The notes below the pieces were generated by a model that worked only from the letters and a program-made list of their open reading frames with translations, searched no databases and was not told the DNA's origin. Below are positions 11,867-24,108 of a stretch of 64,000 bases of DNA, piece after piece; position 1 is the first letter of the stretch, and the number at the start of each line of letters is the position of its first letter. The stretch lies in contig BAAFSQ010000017.1 of the NCBI GenBank assembly GCA_054661495.1, positions 1 through 64,000 of the forward strand, written 5' to 3'. A program made the position numbers and the translations under genes. This DNA is from Zygophlyctis sp. KS116. Its lineage: Eukaryota; Chytridiomycota.

Positions 11867-13048
11867 TTATAACGTTCCGAGTTTTGTGACAATTCCAATG
11901 CGAACACTCTGATCAAAAGCAGTAAATGCACAAAGACCTTGCTTATCTGGAGACCAGTCAAAAGAGTTAACTGGTTGCTCTGCCACATTTGCCTTTTGAA
12001 TCATCTCAATCGTTCCAGCCACTCCTACATTCTTTCCTTCCTCGTCTTTTCGAACTCGTGAAGATGGATAATGGTACTTATAAAGATGTAAATTCCCGTT
12101 CCCACCAGACGTTATAAAAATATCTCTATTTTGAGGCAAATGCTTTGCTGTCCAGACTGTCGACGTCCCTTCAGTCTATTTTTTAAAATTTTCAAAATGA
12201 TTTACCTTTTCCGCAACAGAAGCAAATCCATTTGTTGGATGCAGAGTTCTCATATCCAAAACTTGAAAACTAGCTTCCAACCCAGCAACCAAGAGTTTAT
12301 TCATTGGAATATCCTTTCTATCGAATTCAAGAGAACAAACCTATTCTAAATTTGAGAATAAATACCCCATTTTTAACATTTGTTTCCCATAATAAAGACA
12401 TATTCCTTAAATCGAAAAGTTTAACATCACCATTATCATATCCAGCGGCAAGAGTTCTCTCTTGATTATTGAAAGAATTTCCTAAAATCTTAAAAAATCC
12501 ATAAATACCAAATGCAACAGCCCAAGTATCTCTTTTTCTTTCCCCTTGAGCAGGAGAAATACATAGTACAGGCTTATCCGAGACTCTTACATCCCATACC
12601 TTTACAAACCCATCCCGTGAACCAGTAGCAACTTCTGGCTGTCCATTTTCTAGTCCGATCCCACCAGCCCCATCTATAGTATTAATAATATCTGTATGAG
12701 CTTGAACAGAATAGACTGGATTTTTCAAATTTTCTAAATCCCAAATACATAATCTCCCCTTAAAATCACCAGTTGCAACTCTTTTATTTGAGAGTGAAGA
12801 TGCACCCATTGTACAAGACTTGAACGCAACCGGTTTTTCCATTTCTGATTTTAAGACTATTGTATTTCCAGTTAATTCATAAACTTGTACAATCCCACTT
12901 CCTCTACCGAATGATTTTAACGTTTGTACCTTGACGACTGTCCAATGACAACAAATTTAGCAGAACATGGTATCCACTTGACTTCAAATGGCGTAAAACT
13001 CAAACTATGAGTAATATGAGTGATTATTTGGCATTTATCAAGCGTCAT
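11867..13048 (-). CDS. WDR92: WDR92 / DNAAF10 (Monad), axonemal dynein assembly WD40 protein
   Basis: WD-repeat adaptor that links the R2TP/prefoldin-like co-chaperone complex to axonemal dynein preassembly. Its distribution in eukaryotes follows motile cilia. The product is 357 aa and colinear with human WDR92. Matching blocks include [67 protein letters not shown] and [20 protein letters not shown]. Introns: 12904-12929, 12482-12508, 12341-12365 and 12176-12205. It is divergent to the Zn2Cys6 gene, sharing a 53-bp promoter. It is among the best evidence that the organism builds a flagellum. Confidence 0.95.
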
Positions 13049-13101
13049 TAAGAATAATTGGAATTTATTTCGCGATCGGGTTTTAATGGATCAATGATTT
13101 T

Positions 13102-13840
13102 ATGTCAAACGGAATAATTACAATAGCCATATGCATTGGCATACATTGGATTGATCGCCATCTACTAAACTCTAATAATACATGGCCAGAAATCAACCTC
13201 AGACGCGAAGTAGCGGAACTTAAAAATCAAATTCAAATGAATTCATCGTTTATGCAGGAAGAACTAAATGAATATTGTCTATTTCCTAGATCTATCTATG
13301 TTCCGGAAGAGTCAAATATTCTGCCGGCGGTAATTTTATTCTTTTTATTCCTAGGAACCTGCAGTGGCCAAGTCTGACAAGAAAAAGGCGTATTATGTGA
13401 ATAAAGCTTGTGTACATTGTAAAGCATCGCATGTCGCTTGTGATGCTCAAAGGCCTTGTAAGCGGTGTATAAGGAGGGGGACGCAGGCCACTTGCGTAGA
13501 TGCAGAATCAAAAAAACGCGGACGACCAAAGAATTCAGCGAATTCTAAAAGGTCCTATGTGTTAGACTCTCTAGAGTCTTCAAATTCAACTGTTGTAAAT
13601 GAACCACTACTTATACCTAATATCATGGATATTAATGATTATGCTCAAAATGGACATCTATTTGATGTATCAGATGTTTCAAAATTATGTCAAGACTATT
13701 TATTTAATACTACAGAAAATGGGCATGTAGAACACGTTTCTGATGATGTAATTAGGGCAGTAAATGCCTTGAATAATATGCTAGGTAAAGATTTTATAAA
13801 TTTTTTTAACTTAAAGATGCAACTAATCAAGGCTAAGTAA
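13102..13840 (+). CDS. Zn2Cys6 zinc-cluster transcription factor with AT-hook and hydrophobic N-terminus
   Basis: Predicted 237-aa protein; one intron at 13330-13354 joins LPA to EPAVAKSDK. The DNA-binding domain is a fungal binuclear zinc cluster with six cysteines ([20 protein letters not shown] then ATC), closest in style to the ERT1/AcuK gluconeogenesis regulators. An AT-hook-like KKRGRPKNS follows. Exon 2 has no Met before the zinc cluster, so translation must begin in exon 1. From the first ATG the N-terminus is hydrophobic ([13 protein letters not shown]), followed by a short heptad-like helix. A later Met in exon 1 would remove the hydrophobic part. The family is largely fungal. Target genes unknown. 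Confidence 0.8.
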
Positions 13841-13861
13841 AATATATTTTATTTGATTTTA

Positions 13862-15526
13862 TTAAAGAGTTTCTGATGGGATTTCCACAATTTGCATTTT
13901 AGTAGTGGTTCCCTCTAAAAATCCAATAATTTGTCCAGATGTAATAACTGCAGTTTGTCCAGGTTGACATAGTCCCAAGTCTACTGCAAATTCTAAAATT
14001 AAAACAAGAAAAATTACTTAGAGTATCAGTAATCACATCATCGGGAGATCCAGTATGGAAATATGGTACTAATCCAAAATGGAGGTTTAATTGCTCAGCA
14101 GTTTGTTTAAACATTGTGGCAGCAATTACAGGTATTTGAGGACGATATTTTGCTACTAAACGTGCAGTACCACCGACTTCAGTAACAACAACAATCACAC
14201 TATTTTTAAATGATTTTTCTTACCTTGCATTGACTTGACGAGCAGTAGTAACTGCAGAAGAGGCAATAGATTCTGAGACATTTAGAGGTTTAGCAACATT
14301 TCGCATGGCTCGGATTTGATAATCAAAATAATTGGTATTTTGTTCAGAAATGTATGAAATTCGACGCATTACCTGAATTGATTCTACTACATAGTCACCA
14401 ATTGCAGTTTCAGCTGAAAGAACTAAACCATCAACACCATCCATGACTGCATTAGCAATATCTAAACTAAATTAAAAGTAATAGTACCTGCAGCTTCAGA
14501 TCTCGTTGGTCTGGGGTGTGATCTCATGTTTTCCAACATTTGATTTGCAACTAAAATTGGTTTTCCAGCAGAATTTGCCTAAAATATTAGATTTTAAATT
14601 CAAAAAAATACAAGTGAGATCATTTTCTTTTGTGCTATTGCAACAATTGCAACATCCACTTCAGCCCCTAAATATCCTCTATCAATCACAATTGCATCAC
14701 ACATTTTCAAAATCGGTTCAAAGTTATCCATCCCAGTCTTATTTTCAATTTTTGCAATTAATTTGACTCTAGAATTCCCTAATAAAAGCCGTACTTCTTC
14801 TACATCTTCAATATCTCTAATACAAGAAATCGAAACATAGTCCACTTCCTGCTCAATACCAAAAAGAACATCAGCCTTATCCTTTTCCGAGACTGCTGGC
14901 AAATCTTGTATAGTCTTTAATGGAAAATTTATCCCCTTTACTTTGACTTTTTCAAAATACCTTGTTTGGACTTAAAACCCCTGAATTCTCTACTCTAGTC
15001 TTTACACCTTCTGGAATTCTTTCTAAAACTGTAAATGTAAGTATTCCATCATCAACTGCAATTGAATCCCCAACCTTTAACAATTCTCTAGTATAAGTCG
15101 TTGCAACCTAAAATTTTTAAAAATTTAAAAATTACTCTTGTAGAATCTCCAATCACAGACTTGTCATTAACAAAATTAAATTCATCGCCTTTATGTAGTT
15201 GAATTGGTTTATTATCTACTGTCGCTCCAGTTCTAACCTATCATTTTTTAAAAAATTTGAAATACCTTTGGACCATTTAAATCCAACCAAATCGCAACAT
15301 GAGCTTCTGTATCCACTTCATTAGAAATTCTTTTAACAGTTTTAATCATTTTCTCTACAAATTCATGATCGCAATGAGCCAAATTAATCCTAGCAACAGC
15401 CATACCATTTAGAATCATTTCTCTAATAACTTGTTCAGAGCAAGATGCTGGACCTAGTGTACATACTATTTTAGTTCTAACGATTGACAATGAATCTTGA
15501 GAGTATAAAAGCGGATGTTTAGTCAT
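13862..15526 (-). CDS. PYK1: Pyruvate kinase, variant active site
   Basis: Pyruvate kinase converts phosphoenolpyruvate and ADP to pyruvate and ATP. Product 491 aa from eight exons; introns 15238-15265, 15108-15135, 14936-14960, 14579-14611, 14462-14487, 14200-14223 and 13993-14017. The fold is recognisable throughout: KIVCTLGPAS, LDLNGPKVRTG, the catalytic Lys in AKIENKTG, PTRSEAADIANAVMDG and the C-terminal domain (TEVGGTARLVAKYRP). Leu and Lys in LDLNGPK fit the pattern reported for K+-independent enzymes. Unusually, the RGD motif reads DRGYLGAE: the Mg-ligand Asp is Tyr (codon TAT at about 14675). Activity is therefore uncertain; it may be a divergent or regulatory paralogue. Confidence 0.9.
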
Positions 15527-15725
15527 TTTTTTAAAAGTTTTTGTGTAGTTTTGTGCTTATGTTGAGAGGTTTAAGAGCCATGGGTGTTTAATAGAGTGGT
15601 TGCGTTTAAAAACACAGTGCCGTAACAAAGTACAGTGTATAAAACAGAGCGGTTGCGTTCAAAACCATCAATGACACCGCCAAGGTCCGTCGTCAGTTGT
15701 TAGGAGATTTAAAAAAAGTCAAGAG
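15527..15725. promoter_or_regulatory. Divergent pyruvate kinase/PP1 promoter with a direct repeat
   Basis: This 199-bp spacer separates two divergent start codons. It contains an imperfect 21-bp direct repeat, AGAGTGGTTGCGTTTAAAAAC at 15593-15613 and AGAGCGGTTGCGTTCAAAACC at 15646-15666, 53 bp apart. The core GGTTGCGTTYAAAA resembles the TTTCGCGTT elements seen next to other start codons in the window. Inferred to be a regulatory site for one or both genes. Confidence 0.4.
15593..15666 (+). repeat. Imperfect 21-bp direct repeat in the divergent promoter
   Basis: Two copies begin at 15593 and 15646 and differ at only a few positions. Both keep GGTTGCGTT and the following A-run. Seen directly in the sequence; function inferred. 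Confidence 0.6.
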
Positions 15726-16832
<1,107 letters not shown>

Positions 16833-16879
16833 GGGCAATAAATTTGATTTTTTTCTAATTTTAATTGGAAATTTTAAAC

Positions 16880-17945
16880 ATGACGGCGACAATGACTTGT
16901 ACAAACAAGGGATGTGGACAAGATTATTCAGATGGACCTTGTAGTTATCATTCTGGCGTTCCAGTCTTTCATGAGGGACTCAAGGGATGGTCTTGTTGTT
17001 CAAAGAAGACGGTGGATTTTGATGAATTCTTACAAATCAAGGGATGCACTCTGGGAAAGCATTCTACAGAGACACCAAGACAAGATCCTGTTCCTGAAAA
17101 ACAGACTCTGAAAGTTCCTACAAAAGTTGAAGATGGTATATTATTTAAATTTATTTTAGGAGTTGAAGTCTATGGAGCGTCTGCTGGAATTGAGAAAATA
17201 TCATTACAATCTCCCCCATCAACCTCAAGCAAGGAAATTATAAAGGTTGAGGAACCGGTCAATGATCCAGAAAATGCAGATATTACAATTGGAACAATTT
17301 GCAAAAGAAAGAGTTGCGGAAATGTGTTTGATGGTAAAAGGGAGAAAAAGACTTGCATTCATCATCCTGGGACTCCAGTCTTTCATGAAGGAAGTAAAGG
17401 ATGGTCTTGTTGTTCTAGAAAAGTATTGGAATTTGATGAATTCTTGAAAATCAAAGGTTGCACTATTGGAAATCATCGTTATTTGGATACGGCTACTTCT
17501 GTTATGGTAGAATGTAAGAGGGATTGGTATCAAACACCAGATAAAATTATAATTTCTTTTTTTGCAAAAAAAGCTGATAAGGAGAAAACAAGTATAGTTT
17601 TTGAAGAGTCAAAGGTATATTAAAAGGTTTAATCTTTTAGCTGTCTGTGAATGTAACATTTATGGATGGTAAAAAAAGTTTTTGGGAAACTGATCTCTTT
17701 CAACCGATTCTTCCTAATGAATCATCTTTTCAGGTATTGACTACAAAAGTTGAAATTATACTGAAAAAGGCAAATGGTCTGTCTTGGGCATCTATTGAAC
17801 CAAATTCAAATGTTACATCGTGGACTACATTTGGAACTAAAGGTATTTTTTTAATTTAAGAAATATAGGGACTGTAGGGACTGTTGGTGGTAAGGAAGCC
17901 ATGATTGCAGGGGATGCCCCAATTTCATTTTTAAAGAATCACTAA
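16880..17945 (+). CDS. CHORDC1: CHORD and CS domain co-chaperone (CHORDC1/RAR1 type)
   Basis: HSP90 co-chaperone of the CHORDC1/melusin/RAR1 family. Product 329 aa. Two CHORD zinc domains are present (about 7-65 and 125-185); each has the Cys/His pattern seen in GCGQDYSDG and GVPVFHEGLKGWSCC, and in GTPVFHEGSKGWSCC. A C-terminal CS/p23-like domain (about 190-300, CKRDWYQTPDKIIISFFAKK) follows, the arrangement of animal CHORDC1. Introns: 17136-17159, 17615-17640 and 17843-17868. The first is 24 nt and stop-free in frame, so unspliced RNA still reads through. Filamentous ascomycetes have CHORD proteins but yeasts have lost them. Confidence 0.93.
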
Positions 17946-18041
17946 ATTGTGGTGATTAATATCTAGAAGAAAAATAATATATATAAGAAAAATAGATTGA
18001 TCAGAAATTTTTCAATGATTCTTTAGGCCTTTGATTGTTAG

Positions 18042-18066
18042 TTTCGCGTTCAAGAGAAAACGCGAA
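18042..18066. promoter_or_regulatory. TTTCGCG-containing inverted repeat before LRRC45
   Basis: The inverted repeat TTCGCGTT (18043-18050) and AACGCGAA (18059-18066), with an 8-nt loop, ends 6 bp before the LRRC45 start codon. TTTCGCG is the reverse complement of CGCGAAA, the core bound by SBF/MBF and E2F factors of the G1/S programme. Matching is by eye; the function is inferred. Confidence 0.4.
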
Positions 18067-18072
18067 CGCTAA

Positions 18073-20241
18073 ATGGAAGCGTTTAAATCTGATTACTTGG
18101 ACAAATGCAATGATTTAAGACTAGATCCCAATCCAGCAATACTAAGCATCCTCTCTAGACTAAATGCTGAAAATATAAGTCATGCTAAATTAGATCTTTC
18201 CGGACATTCTCTCTCTATCAAGGAAATTACACCAATTGCTCACGCACTAGCAAAAGATGTTATATTTACAAAACTTATATTTTCAGATGCATTCATCGGC
18301 GATGATGGTATATTGAGATTTTCTTAAGCTTAGGCTGTATAATACTTGCAAATGCTTTAAGAACTAATACTTCAGCTACTGTGTTGGATTTGAGGGGTAA
18401 TTCGATCCGATCAGAAGGTGCAATAGCTTTGGGTCAGATGTTAAAAGTAAATGGATCATTGAAAAGGTAAAATTAAATTATTCTAAATTTAAGGCTGCTT
18501 TTAGAATGGAATTGGTATTTTCTTACGAGTATAATCGCGATAGTATTGGTATTTGGGACAATGGAATAAGTAATCTCTCAGAATCCCTCACTTTAAATAT
18601 GACATTGGAAGAACTTGATCTTCGAAATAATAAGATTGGGCCCCAAGGAGTCCAGATACTAGCGACGTCTTTGAAGCATAATACTTCTTTACGAAGGCTC
18701 GGTAAATTAGATCAGGTTTATAAATAGATTTGAGGTGGAATAGTGCAGGGCTGATTGGAGCAAGAGCATTTGTTGATGCTTTGAAATCAAATTTCACAAT
18801 AACAGAAATTGATTTGACTGGAAATGAAGTTCCAGAAGATGTGCATTTAGCATTAGGTAATGCCATTATTCTAAATTTAAGTCAGTGCGTTAGAAAGAAA
18901 TAAAGATAAGTTTAAGCATGAAATAGCCACAGCTGTTCATACAGAACATTTAACTTGTACGTTACAAACTTTAAGTTCTTCGCATCAGGAAGCAATACAA
19001 GATCTATCAAAAAAGTTGACAATGGCTGATTCAAATTCTATTTCTCTTTCTACGAGGCTGGCTCTAGCATCAAATGAAATTCAAGAATCACAAGATGCAT
19101 TTAGAGATTTGGAAGCAAAATATGATCGAGTCAGTCGGGAAAGAATGGAATTAGAAGAAATCATCATGCGGGAAAGAAAAGAAACTACAAATAGGATCAC
19201 TGATCTTCAAAGAGAACTCGCTAGAGAAAGAGAAGTACTTATTCTCCTTTTAAAATTAGAAAGTGTTTGAAATGCAAGATGAGCATGCTAATTCTCTTTC
19301 ACAAGTCAAAACCCAGACTTTAGAGACTGAGGCCTCACTACGCGAACAAGAACTCAAAGTTGAAGTCTTGAGAAGAGATAAAAAAATGTTATTAGAAGAG
19401 TTAAATAAATCAAAAGAAACACAAGCCTCAATTATTAAATTATGGGAAGGTATTTCTTTATTTTTACAATCTAGATAAACTGATTCATATGGAAAATCAA
19501 CATCATAATCAATTAATGTCACTACAAGATTTAAAAGATAAAGAAAGCTTGGAAAAAATCAAAAAGCTAAATGATCGCTTAAGACTTTTAGAAACTGAAA
19601 GATCTAATTTAGAGGAAGAATTTGATTCATACAAATCTAAATCTTGTGTTGATAAGAGACATTTATTGGATAAAATCTCTGATGCTGAAGTCAGAATAAG
19701 ACAAGAAGAAGAGAATAAAAGAAGAGATCTAGAATCCAAATTATCTCAATTAACCCAATCTAGAGATCAAATTGCATCAGATTTGACTCAAAGAATAAGT
19801 CAACACTCCCAATCTCTAAAAGAAAAGGAAGTTCTTTGTCAAAAAATATCTGAATTTTCTCAACAAATTGCAGATTTCAAGTCCAAAGAAGCACAAAACT
19901 TTAATCTCAAGATTCAATTAGAATCAAAGATTGGAGATTTACAAAATGAAATTTCAAAGATAAATTCAGAGGTTCAACGTCTATTATCAGTCAACAAGAC
20001 TATTGAAATGGAAAATAATACAATCAAAAAAGAAAAACACGAATTAGAAAAACAACTTTCAGCAAAAGATTCTCTCATAAATCGTCTTAAATCATCCATG
20101 GAAGATGCAGATGATGATTACATGTTACAGGTAAATTTTTTGATTAGCTGATTGTAATAGATGAAAGAATTACAGCTCTCAATCAATGGACTACTAAGTC
20201 AAAAAGCCAATCGCATTCGTCGTCATGAAGAATTAAAATAG
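18073..20241 (+). CDS. LRRC45: LRRC45-like centrosomal linker protein
   Basis: LRRC45 is a leucine-rich repeat/coiled-coil protein of the centrosome linker and the distal appendage region, needed early in ciliogenesis. Product 651 aa against about 670 in human. Residues 1-240 are RNase-inhibitor-type LRRs. The start MEAFKSDYLDKCNDLR, the block LEWNCIGIWDNGI (human LEWNSVGLWEDG) and LDLRNNKIGPQGVQ follow human LRRC45. The rest is a continuous coiled coil. Introns: 18308-18333, 18467-18493, 18515-18543, 18702-18727, 18857-18881, 19235-19259, 19450-19474 and 20131-20160. The gene fits a flagellated cell with centrioles. Confidence 0.9.
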
Positions 20242-20374
20242 TAGAAATTAAAGACTGCGAACCGTCGTAATAAATTACAGACTATTCCGTTTCCGTTAAA
20301 TTTTCAAAGTTTCCGTCAAATTTCAATCTTTTCCAGTTAAAATTCTAACTTAAGCCTAAACTAGAAAAATTAAA
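20242..20374. other. Spacer with TTTCCGTYAAATTT repeats
   Basis: 133-bp promoter region of the acyl-CoA synthetase gene. It contains TTTCCGTTAAATTTTC and TTTCCGTCAAATTTCA about 20 bp apart, plus a related TTTTCCAGTTAAAAT. A short tandem element of unknown function; no gene seen. Confidence 0.45.
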
Positions 20375-22531
20375 ATGCAGATGATGACTGAAGAAGTTGC
20401 TAATGCCCCCGCTGTTCCTGGCGAGGGAAAGGTAAACCATAAAACTGCTGATCGTTTAGCCTCGAAGACTCTTGGGCTATGGAAATACTGATCTGGTCTC
20501 TACTTTTCCCGATGCTTCCTCTCTCTACGAAAACTTCTTGCACGGAGTTAAAGTATCAGGGGATAATTCATTCTTGGGAACTAGAGCTGTTATTAATGGA
20601 GCGCCCGGACCTTTTGTATGGCAAACTTATAATCAGGTCTACAAAAGAGTAAAGAATCTAGCGTAAGTTTTGATTAGATCTTAATTTAAGATCTGGATTG
20701 ATTGGATTAAATCTTAAAAAGGATGCTGCTATAGGTCTTTTTAGTGTCAACAGAGCTGAATGGGTATCTTTATTTTCCTTTATGGTATAGATGATGGGTG
20801 AGCATGCTTGCTTCATGCAAACTCTTACTACAGTTCCTCTTTATGATACTTTGGGTGTTGAGGCGATTGGTAATCATCAGAATATCTTACAAAATAGAAT
20901 ATATAATCAATCAAACGAAAATGACTACAATTCTAGCTACAATGGATAAAGTCAAGGTGCTTTTAGGAATTGGTTCCAAACTTCCAACATTGAAGAATGT
21001 TATATTCATGGATACTATCGATGAGGATTTAGTCAAGAAGGGGAAAGAATTTGAGTGGAATATGCTGTCCTTTACTGATGTTGAAGCTAGTGGGGCTGGA
21101 AGTCCTGTTGAACCCAATCCTCCCACTAAGGATGATATAGCTACTATTTGCTATACTAGTGGTACAACTGGTCTTCCAAAAGGTGTTGTTTTAACTCATT
21201 TGAATATTCTGTCTTTTGCGGCTGCATCTTTGGAATTGATGAAGAAGGGAAAATTGAAAAAGTTTGGAAGTAGTGACTCTTATTTATCGTATCTTCCTCT
21301 TGCTCATGTTTTTGAAAGATGTGTTGTTACAGCCTTGGTTTATGGTGGTGCTCAGATTGGTTTCTATCAAGGAGATACTTTGAAGCTATTGGAAGATGTT
21401 GCAGAATTAAAGCCTACAATCTTTGCTTCTGTTCCTCGTCTCTATAATCGAATTTATGACAAGGTAATGTTGGGAGTGAATTCTGCTGGTCTCATCAAGT
21501 CTTGGCTATTCAATACAGCTTACAAAGCGAAAAAGGCTAATCTTGAGAATGGTGTAGTAACACACTTTTTATGGGATTGGTTAGTATTTGGAAATGTTCG
21601 CCAAAAATTGGGTGGTAGAGTTGAATTAATGATGTCTGGAGCAGCCCCTATTTCACCTGATGTGTTGGACTTTTTAAGAATTTGCTTTTCTGCGACTGTC
21701 CAAGAAGGGTATGGACAAACCGAGACATCTGCTGGAATGACTTTAGTAAGAATTTTAACCTGACTTTAGACAACTGCAGATGATGTTAGTTCTGGACATG
21801 TCGGAGTTCCTTTCCCCAATTGTGAAGTTAAACTTGTAGACTTGCCAGAGATGGGATATACTTCAGAAGATAAACCATATCCCCGTGGTGAAATATGCTG
21901 TCGTGGAAATAATGTATTCCGAGAATATTACAAACTTCCTGATAAAACCGGTAATTTCTTTACCACATTAAAATATAGCTGAGACCTTGGATAAAGATGG
22001 ATGGTGTCATTCTGGAGATGTTGGACAATGGGATGAAAAAGGTCGTCTCAAAGTCATTGATCGAGTCAAGAATATGTTTAAGCTTGCTCAGGGAGAATAT
22101 GTTGCTGCCGAAAGAATTGAAACAATTTTGACAAAACATGAACTTTTATCACAAGTTTTTGTCTATGGTGATAGTTTACAAGCTACTTTAGTTGGTATTG
22201 TTGGTAATTTTCTAGTTTTTTTAATTATACAGTTCCTGATCCTGATGTAATAAAGCATTGGGCTCTTTCTAAAGGGTTTTCAGGAAAGTCTGTTGCAGAG
22301 TTGGTCAAGGATGATACTTTCCGTAGCGCTGTTCAGAAATCTCTGCAAGATCATGGAAAATCCAATGATCTTAAAGGATTTGAATGTCTCAAGTCTGTTC
22401 ACTTGGAAATGTCACCCTTCTCTGTTGAAAATGGACTTTTAACTCCTACATTTAAATTGAAGCGTCATGATGCTAAAAAGTATTATAAAGCTCAGATTGA
22501 TCAAATGTATGCAGAACAGGCGAAATCTTGA
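20375..22531 (+). CDS. FAA: Long-chain acyl-CoA synthetase
   Basis: Activates long-chain fatty acids to acyl-CoA using ATP, feeding lipid synthesis and beta-oxidation. Product 654 aa. AMP-binding motifs are intact: the P-loop-like [33 protein letters not shown], the adenylation motif ([20 protein letters not shown]) and [18 protein letters not shown] with the catalytic Lys region near the C-terminus. Introns: 20432-20459, 20663-20690, 20764-20790, 20870-20897, 21746-21769, 21951-21978 and 22204-22232. The family is ACSL/FAA; there is no signal peptide. It ends 14 bp before the phosducin-like gene on the same strand. Confidence 0.95.
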
Positions 22532-22545
22532 AATTTTTTAAGAAA

Positions 22546-23112
22546 ATGATTACTGAACATTTGATTTCTCCACCGACAGCCTCTGAATTCTATGACCATG
22601 ACCGAGGCTCTCAATCTACATGTTATACAGGTCCAAAGGGAGTATTAGCTGATTACAAGAACCAAATCGTAGTCTCTCATCTACGCGAGTATTCTGATTC
22701 TACGACATTTGAATATAATTCTGATATCAGAGCTTCAAGACCTTTATCGAGAGTCAGAGACTTAAATTTCAACACATTTGTATCTGCTATTGAAGACGCT
22801 TCTCCAACAACAACTGTAATTATTCATGTCTATGAGCCTGATCTGTCTATTTCTCATCAGACAAATGAATTACTAGAAAAATTGGCACTCAAAACATCTT
22901 GTTTATTATACAAGATTCAAGCTACTGAATTAATTAGCGTCATGTTTTTTGATCCTGTTGCTCTTCCTGCCTTGTTGGTCTATGTAAATCAAAATCAGAC
23001 GCATTGTCTATTAAGAATCAAGGATGATATCTCAGAGTGGACTGAAAATGCAAGACCTCAAGAACTTTCTTATGCATTTGAAAAGTATTTAGAAGATGAA
23101 GGAGTACTATAA
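22546..23112 (+). CDS. PDCL: Phosducin-like protein (PhLP1 type)
   Basis: Phosducin-like proteins act with the CCT chaperonin in folding G-beta and assembling G-beta-gamma. Product 188 aa, single exon. The N-terminal TGPKGVLADYKNQ motif is typical of phosducin/PhLP1, and a thioredoxin-like domain follows (TVIIHVYEPD, LPALLVYVNQ). The N-terminus is short compared with animal PhLP1. The start at 22546 is the first ATG; earlier in-frame codons overlap the end of the acyl-CoA synthetase gene. Only 14 bp separate the two genes, so it may rely on a promoter inside its neighbour. Confidence 0.85.
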   Translation: MITEHLISPPTASEFYDHDRGSQSTCYTGPKGVLADYKNQIVVSHLREYSDSTTFEYNSDIRASRPLSRVRDLNFNTFVSAIEDASPTTTVIIHVYEPDLSISHQTNELLEKLALKTSCLLYKIQATELISVMFFDPVALPALLVYVNQNQTHCLLRIKDDISEWTENARPQELSYAFEKYLEDEGVL

Positions 23113-23161
23113 TTTAAATAATTGCTTCAGATTAAAAAGAAAAATATTCTAGATTTCTTCT

Positions 23162-24092
23162 TTAGTCTGTTAATATTAAAGCACCATCTTTGGTAATCAA
23201 AATTGTATGTTCAAATTGAGCAGCACGTCCATTATCTAGAGTTAATATAGTCCATTCATCAGGTGCCTTTATAAAATCACTTTTACCCTGAGTTAAAATT
23301 GGCTCTATATATTAATTCTATAGAGTACCTATAGTAAATACCATTCCAGGTTTCATTAAAACATCATAATCATTTTCAAAATGTTCTATAAGAGGAGCTT
23401 GATGAAAACTTGATCCAATCCCATGTCCACAAAATTCCTTTGAGATTGAATAATTTGAATTTAAATCAACATATTCTTGTATTGTATTTCCTATTGTACA
23501 AAATGGTACACCAGGTCCACATTTAGATATAGCAATTCTTAAAGATTCTCTAGTTTTTTCAACCAAATCTTTTCCTAAATCATCTACTACTCCAACTAGT
23601 ATTGTCTTTGAACAATCTCCATGAAATCCATTCTTAAATACTGAAACGTCTACATTTATAATATCACCATCTTCTAAAGGTCTATTATCTGGAACTCCTA
23701 ATAATAAGATTTGTAAATTTACCATGACAAATTACATTATTAACAGACGTACATATTGATGCAGGATAGTTATGATAAAACAGCGGTGATGGGTATGCAT
23801 TACTAGAAATTATTTTGTCATACGCCAATTGATTTAATCGTGCAGTTGTAATTCCAGGTTTGACATGATCGCTAATCCATTCTAGAGTATTTCTAGTCAA
23901 TGCATTAACTTTTTTAATTTTTTCCAGAGAATCATTGTTGTAAATTGGAACATGTACAATCAAATCTTGAGGGATCCCACTTTTAAAATATTCAGGTTTT
24001 TCAATACTTGCAGGAATACTAGATTTGCATGAATTAAAGTCTAAATTAAGCTGTTTTGGCTTTAAAATTGAGTATTTTCCAAATCTTTTCAT
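23162..24092 (-). CDS. MAP1: Methionine aminopeptidase type 1 (no N-terminal zinc finger)
   Basis: Metalloprotease removing initiator Met. Product 293 aa. The metal ligands can be seen: Asp in INVDVSV, Asp in GFHGDCSKTI, His in FCGHGIG, Glu in GMVFTIEP and Glu in RAAQFEHTILI. The substrate His precedes VPDNRPLEDGD. There is no N-terminal zinc finger; instead there are ~70 extra residues starting MKRFGKYSILKP, as in the mitochondrial MAP1D form, though the targeting signal is not clear-cut. Introns: 23698-23722 and 23305-23328. The gene is divergent from FEN1 with a 16-bp gap between start codons. Confidence 0.92.
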
Positions 24093-24108
24093 TTAAAATT
24101 TGTTTAAA

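Noticed and set aside
19509-19739. Minus-strand frame inside the LRRC45 coiled coil
   Set aside because: It is a Ser/Leu-rich shadow of the Glu/Lys-rich coiled coil on the opposite strand.
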